The position numbers were made by a program, and so were the translations under genes. DNA of 64,000 nucleotides from Chitinophagaceae bacterium UBA2375 (GTDB lineage: Bacteria > Bacteroidota > Bacteroidia > Chitinophagales > Chitinophagaceae): assembly GCA_002343985.1 (NCBI GenBank), contig DDTB01000013.1, positions 32,540 through 96,539 on the forward strand. The letters are read 5' to 3'. Shown one piece after another: positions 61,643-64,000 of the stretch. The notes beneath the pieces were generated by a model, which was not told the DNA's origin, did not search any database, and worked only from the letters and a program-made list of their open reading frames with translations. Each line of letters opens with the position of its first letter. Position 1 is the first letter of the stretch.

Positions 61643-62977
61643 ATGCCCCAACTCCTGCAAAAGCTATCTGTTCAACTGTTCAGGCCCATGAACAACAGTT
61701 CATTGGTTTTGTTCAGGATGGCTTTTGGCCTGTTGATGGCGGCCCACATGCTCATGATGATATCCAATGGCCAATTATCCCGGAATTTCATTGAGCCCCC
61801 TTTTACATTCTCCTTTATCGGGTTCGAATGGCTTCAACCATTTCCCGGGCAGGGCATGTATATCTATGCCTGGGTGATGATCGCACTATCGGCCCTGGTA
61901 GCCGCAGGAGCCTGGTACCGGTTGAGCAGTTTTTTGCTGGCTGTTATGTGGACGGCCCTTTACCTCATGCAAAAAGCGGATTACAATAATCATTATTACC
62001 TGATGTTGCTGCTGTGCTGGTTCATGTGCGTAGTACCAGCCAACCGGCGTTTATCCGTTGACGTGAGTCGTAACCCGTCTTTGGCCAGTGATTTTTGTCC
62101 AACCTGGGTGTATGCATTATTTATGGTACAGACCGCCATCATGTACTTTTATGCTGCCGTCAGCAAACTTGATCCCGACTGGCTTTCAGGGCGTTTCATT
62201 GGTATTATGTTTTCGAGGTACCGTTCGCACGAATACCTGGCATCACTCTATGGCAGCCACTATTTTCAATTATTCATCGCTTATGGGGGTATCATGTTTG
62301 ATGCGCTGGTTGTGCCTTTATTGTGCTTCAAACGCACGAGGTACCTCGCATTGGGCGCATCGGTATGCTTTCACCTGTTTAATTCCTATACTTTTCATAT
62401 CGGCGTATTCCCGTTTCTTGCTTTATCGCTTTGCTTGTTTTATTTCAGCGACCGTTTGGGCCAATGGCTTGGCAGGCAATCATCTGCCGGCCGGGACTTA
62501 CAACCGAAACAATACCGGTATCGCATGTTCACGACCATCCTGCTGATGCTATACTTTTTGATTCAACTGGCATTGCCCTTACGGCACCATTTGTTCCCTG
62601 GCGATGTGCTTTGGACGGATGAAGGGTACAGGCTGAGCTGGAAGATGATGTTGCGCACCAAGAGCGGGCAGATCAGGTTTAAGGTTGTGGATCAGGCATC
62701 AAAACAAATTTGGTATGATGACCCATTGCAAAGGCTGCATAAAACGCACGTGATGTGGCTGGCCGGCAGCCCGGATATGATCTGGCAGTACGCGCAAAGG
62801 ATCAGAAAGGAATATGCCCGCAAAGGGTTTACTAACGTTGAAGTATATGCGATCGGTCAGGTCAGCATTAACCGGAGGCCATACCGGGCGCTGGTAGATT
62901 CGAGTATTGATTTAGGTAAAGAGAGATGGGAGCCATTCAGGCATTCCAGTTGGATCATTGATGCCGTGAGGAAATAA
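61643..62977 (+). CDS. Vitamin K-dependent gamma-carboxylase-like (HTTM domain) membrane protein
   Basis: A 444-residue protein with about nine membrane helices and a soluble C-terminal part. Three blocks match vitamin K-dependent carboxylase: ADYNNHYYLMLLL, YFYAAVSKLDPDWLSG (Lys where the proposed active-site base lies) and CFHLFNSYTFHIGVFPF. The HTTM family name is from horizontally transferred transmembrane domain. Bacterial members are of unknown function; whether this one carboxylates glutamate in a bacterial protein is inference. It is isolated from carboxylase partners. The ATG at 61643 is the first plausible start. Confidence 0.85.
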   Translation: MPQLLQKLSVQLFRPMNNSSLVLFRMAFGLLMAAHMLMMISNGQLSRNFIEPPFTFSFIGFEWLQPFPGQGMYIYAWVMIALSALVAAGAWYRLSSFLLAVMWTALYLMQKADYNNHYYLMLLLCWFMCVVPANRRLSVDVSRNPSLASDFCPTWVYALFMVQTAIMYFYAAVSKLDPDWLSGRFIGIMFSRYRSHEYLASLYGSHYFQLFIAYGGIMFDALVVPLLCFKRTRYLALGASVCFHLFNSYTFHIGVFPFLALSLCLFYFSDRLGQWLGRQSSAGRDLQPKQYRYRMFTTILLMLYFLIQLALPLRHHLFPGDVLWTDEGYRLSWKMMLRTKSGQIRFKVVDQASKQIWYDDPLQRLHKTHVMWLAGSPDMIWQYAQRIRKEYARKGFTNVEVYAIGQVSINRRPYRALVDSSIDLGKERWEPFRHSSWIIDAVRK

Positions 62978-63049
62978 AAAAGCTGGTTGCTGCAAACAAA
63001 GGTCTCACCTCGATCCTTTGCCCTGGATAGGGCTATTACAGCAACCAGC
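62976..63049. other. Structured element: 11-bp stem enclosing two hairpins, between convergent genes
   Basis: GCTGGTTGCTG (62982-62992) pairs perfectly with CAGCAACCAGC (63039-63049). Inside are two smaller stems: CAAAGG / CCTTTG (62997-63002 with 63015-63020) and CCCT / AGGG (63021-63024 with 63029-63032). Six As at 62976-62981 give a T-tract on the minus strand. It may be the terminator of the gene at 63074-63802, but the branched loop is more elaborate than a terminator needs. Confidence 0.7.
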
Positions 63050-63073
63050 AGTTTCACATCAGGGATTGGATGT

Positions 63074-63802
63074 TTACTTTTTCAGGCGACCCATGGCCAG
63101 GGCAGCCACGGGAAGCCATTTAGGGTCGGTTATGCATTGTCCTTTCAGACAATCAGTTGTTTCATACTCTATCGCCGCGATAATAATGGCGATGTTTTTG
63201 GCCGAAGCCTTTGTATGCAGCACCAATTCTGTTGCCGGAACCGGCTTGTTTTGTAAAGTAAAGCTGATTTGCTCTGTGCAAAGACTGTACCTCGGTCCCG
63301 CTTCCTTAAATGGAGAAGTTACAGCAATCAGCTTTAGGTTCACTTTCATAGTACGGACAGGCGACTTAAGGGTTAGTTTCGGGGTAAACGGGGGAATGGT
63401 CACCTGTATCATTCCTTTTCCTTTATCCGTTACCGTTATATTCTCGCGGAAGCAATCCCGGAAATCCACTTCGCTGTTCAGCTGGCACATGCCGCTGTCG
63501 CGACCGGATATTTCCCAGGTAGCATCCTGGTTTCTTTCCGCGTATAAATTCCGCATCCATCCCCTCATCCTGTTATAGGCATCCCTTCCCACTTTCCAGC
63601 TTAGTTTTTCCGCAGCTGCTTTCAGCATGGGTGTACCAAACCTGGACACCGTTCCAAACACGCTTTGTATCTGGCCGGCTCTCTTCCCCCGGCTCTTCCT
63701 GCGTTTACCCGGTTCTGAGCGCACATAGGTCTTTCCGTTCACGGTGTAGAAGACAAGATTCCCCACCAGACCAACTATGCCTTTTTCAGTGACGCGGGCC
63801 AT
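63074..63802 (-). CDS. Conserved-looking protein of unknown function, 242 residues
   Basis: I do not recognise a named domain. The N-terminus M-A-R-V-T-E-K-G-I-V-G-L-V-G-N-L-V-F-Y plus NGKTYVRSEPGKRRKSRG is basic and Gly/Lys-rich, while the middle (about 85-150) and the C-terminal half look beta-rich with alternating hydrophobics. No signal peptide. The start at 63802 is chosen because a minus-strand TATATTTG box at 63896-63889 lies upstream of it and would be transcribed only after the further ATG at 63901. It converges on the HTTM gene with the structured element between. Confidence 0.75.
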   Translation of the reverse strand: MARVTEKGIVGLVGNLVFYTVNGKTYVRSEPGKRRKSRGKRAGQIQSVFGTVSRFGTPMLKAAAEKLSWKVGRDAYNRMRGWMRNLYAERNQDATWEISGRDSGMCQLNSEVDFRDCFRENITVTDKGKGMIQVTIPPFTPKLTLKSPVRTMKVNLKLIAVTSPFKEAGPRYSLCTEQISFTLQNKPVPATELVLHTKASAKNIAIIIAAIEYETTDCLKGQCITDPKWLPVAALAMGRLKK

Positions 63803-64000
63803 GGCAATAAAAATATATGTGGTTTCAGAGGCAAACCGGCATCCTGAATATTGGCTTGGCCATATGTCAAATACCTGGTTTAATACATCAAATATATGCA
63901 TTTAATATTACAAAACACATTTTTTGTTAAAAAAAGTTATAGTAATGTGGGTTTGATGTACTTAATTATAATATAAATCAAGCCTGCATTGGTTTTCAGG
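63803..64000. other. AT-rich upstream region at the right edge
   Basis: 198 bp with no convincing gene; the TATATTTG (63896-63889, minus) is a possible promoter box for the gene at 63074. No other signal seen. Confidence 0.4.

Noticed and set aside
62976..63049. tRNA or hammerhead ribozyme for the branched element
   Set aside because: No T-loop, anticodon arm or CUGAUGA/GAAA core on either strand.

Overview
The window looks like a chromosomal segment of a Bacteroidota bacterium, most likely of the Chitinophagaceae type. Evidence for this is the set of family markers: a DUF4270 lipoprotein, a GSCFA-family protein, a SusC-like/outer-membrane beta-barrel protein with an N-terminal carboxypeptidase-regulatory-like domain, a giant adhesin ending in a gliding-motility (CHU_C, type IX secretion) sorting domain, a bacilliredoxin-like YtxJ protein, a tmRNA whose tag ends YAMAA, and many promoters with the Bacteroidota -7 element TAnnTTTG. 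It is densely packed, ordinary chromosome with one large glycan region, one small islet next to ssrA, and no rRNA operon, CRISPR array or transposase.

Layout. 1-9 kb (minus strand): start of a secreted protein, a small membrane protein, a penicillin-acylase family Ntn hydrolase, then (plus) miaE, then a minus-strand run of rlmB, HMG-CoA lyase, a GSCFA protein and an unusual Nramp transporter, preceded by metK with a clear promoter and terminator. 9-18 kb: DUF4270 lipoprotein and a short GT5 glycogen-synthase-like protein (minus), diverging from panC, an LPG-synthase-like flippase/transferase membrane protein, rfaE2, ppk1, ppx and panB (plus). 18-24.6 kb: ALDH7-type aldehyde dehydrogenase, a secreted subtilase, DinB protein, then (minus) tail-specific protease and tRNA-His. 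24.7-30 kb: outer-membrane barrel protein and a YfhO-type membrane protein.

30-44 kb is a surface-polysaccharide locus. Plus-strand genes give two glycosyltransferase-linked steps and the GDP-6-deoxy-mannose pair (gmd and a reductase), interrupted by a minus-strand GT4. A nine-gene, almost gap-free minus-strand operon starts with mqnA (futalosine menaquinone pathway) and continues through rfbF, rfbG, a 3,5-epimerase, a sugar C-methyltransferase, a reductase, a CmcI-like methyltransferase and two GT2 enzymes. Together these predict a CDP-linked, C-methyl-branched 6-deoxysugar that is added to the glycan; a Wzx-like flippase diverges from the operon head.

44-64 kb: purB, the 1.6-kb-residue repeat adhesin, prfC, ssrA (tmRNA), then a 1.6-kb islet bounded by ssrA-end-like direct repeats and carrying a Fic-family AMP-transferase with two palindromic operator candidates. 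After it come a small lipoprotein overlapping ytxJ, a DnaQ-like exonuclease, a polyprenol-phosphate mannosyltransferase-like GT2, three tandem GACCCC/GGGGTC hairpins, xerD, a cysteine-cluster protein, a YraN nuclease-fold protein, DUF6580, rnhA, a methylcrotonyl-CoA carboxylase-type beta subunit, a vitamin K-dependent carboxylase-like (HTTM) membrane protein, a striking three-way-junction element between convergent genes, and a conserved-looking protein of unknown function.
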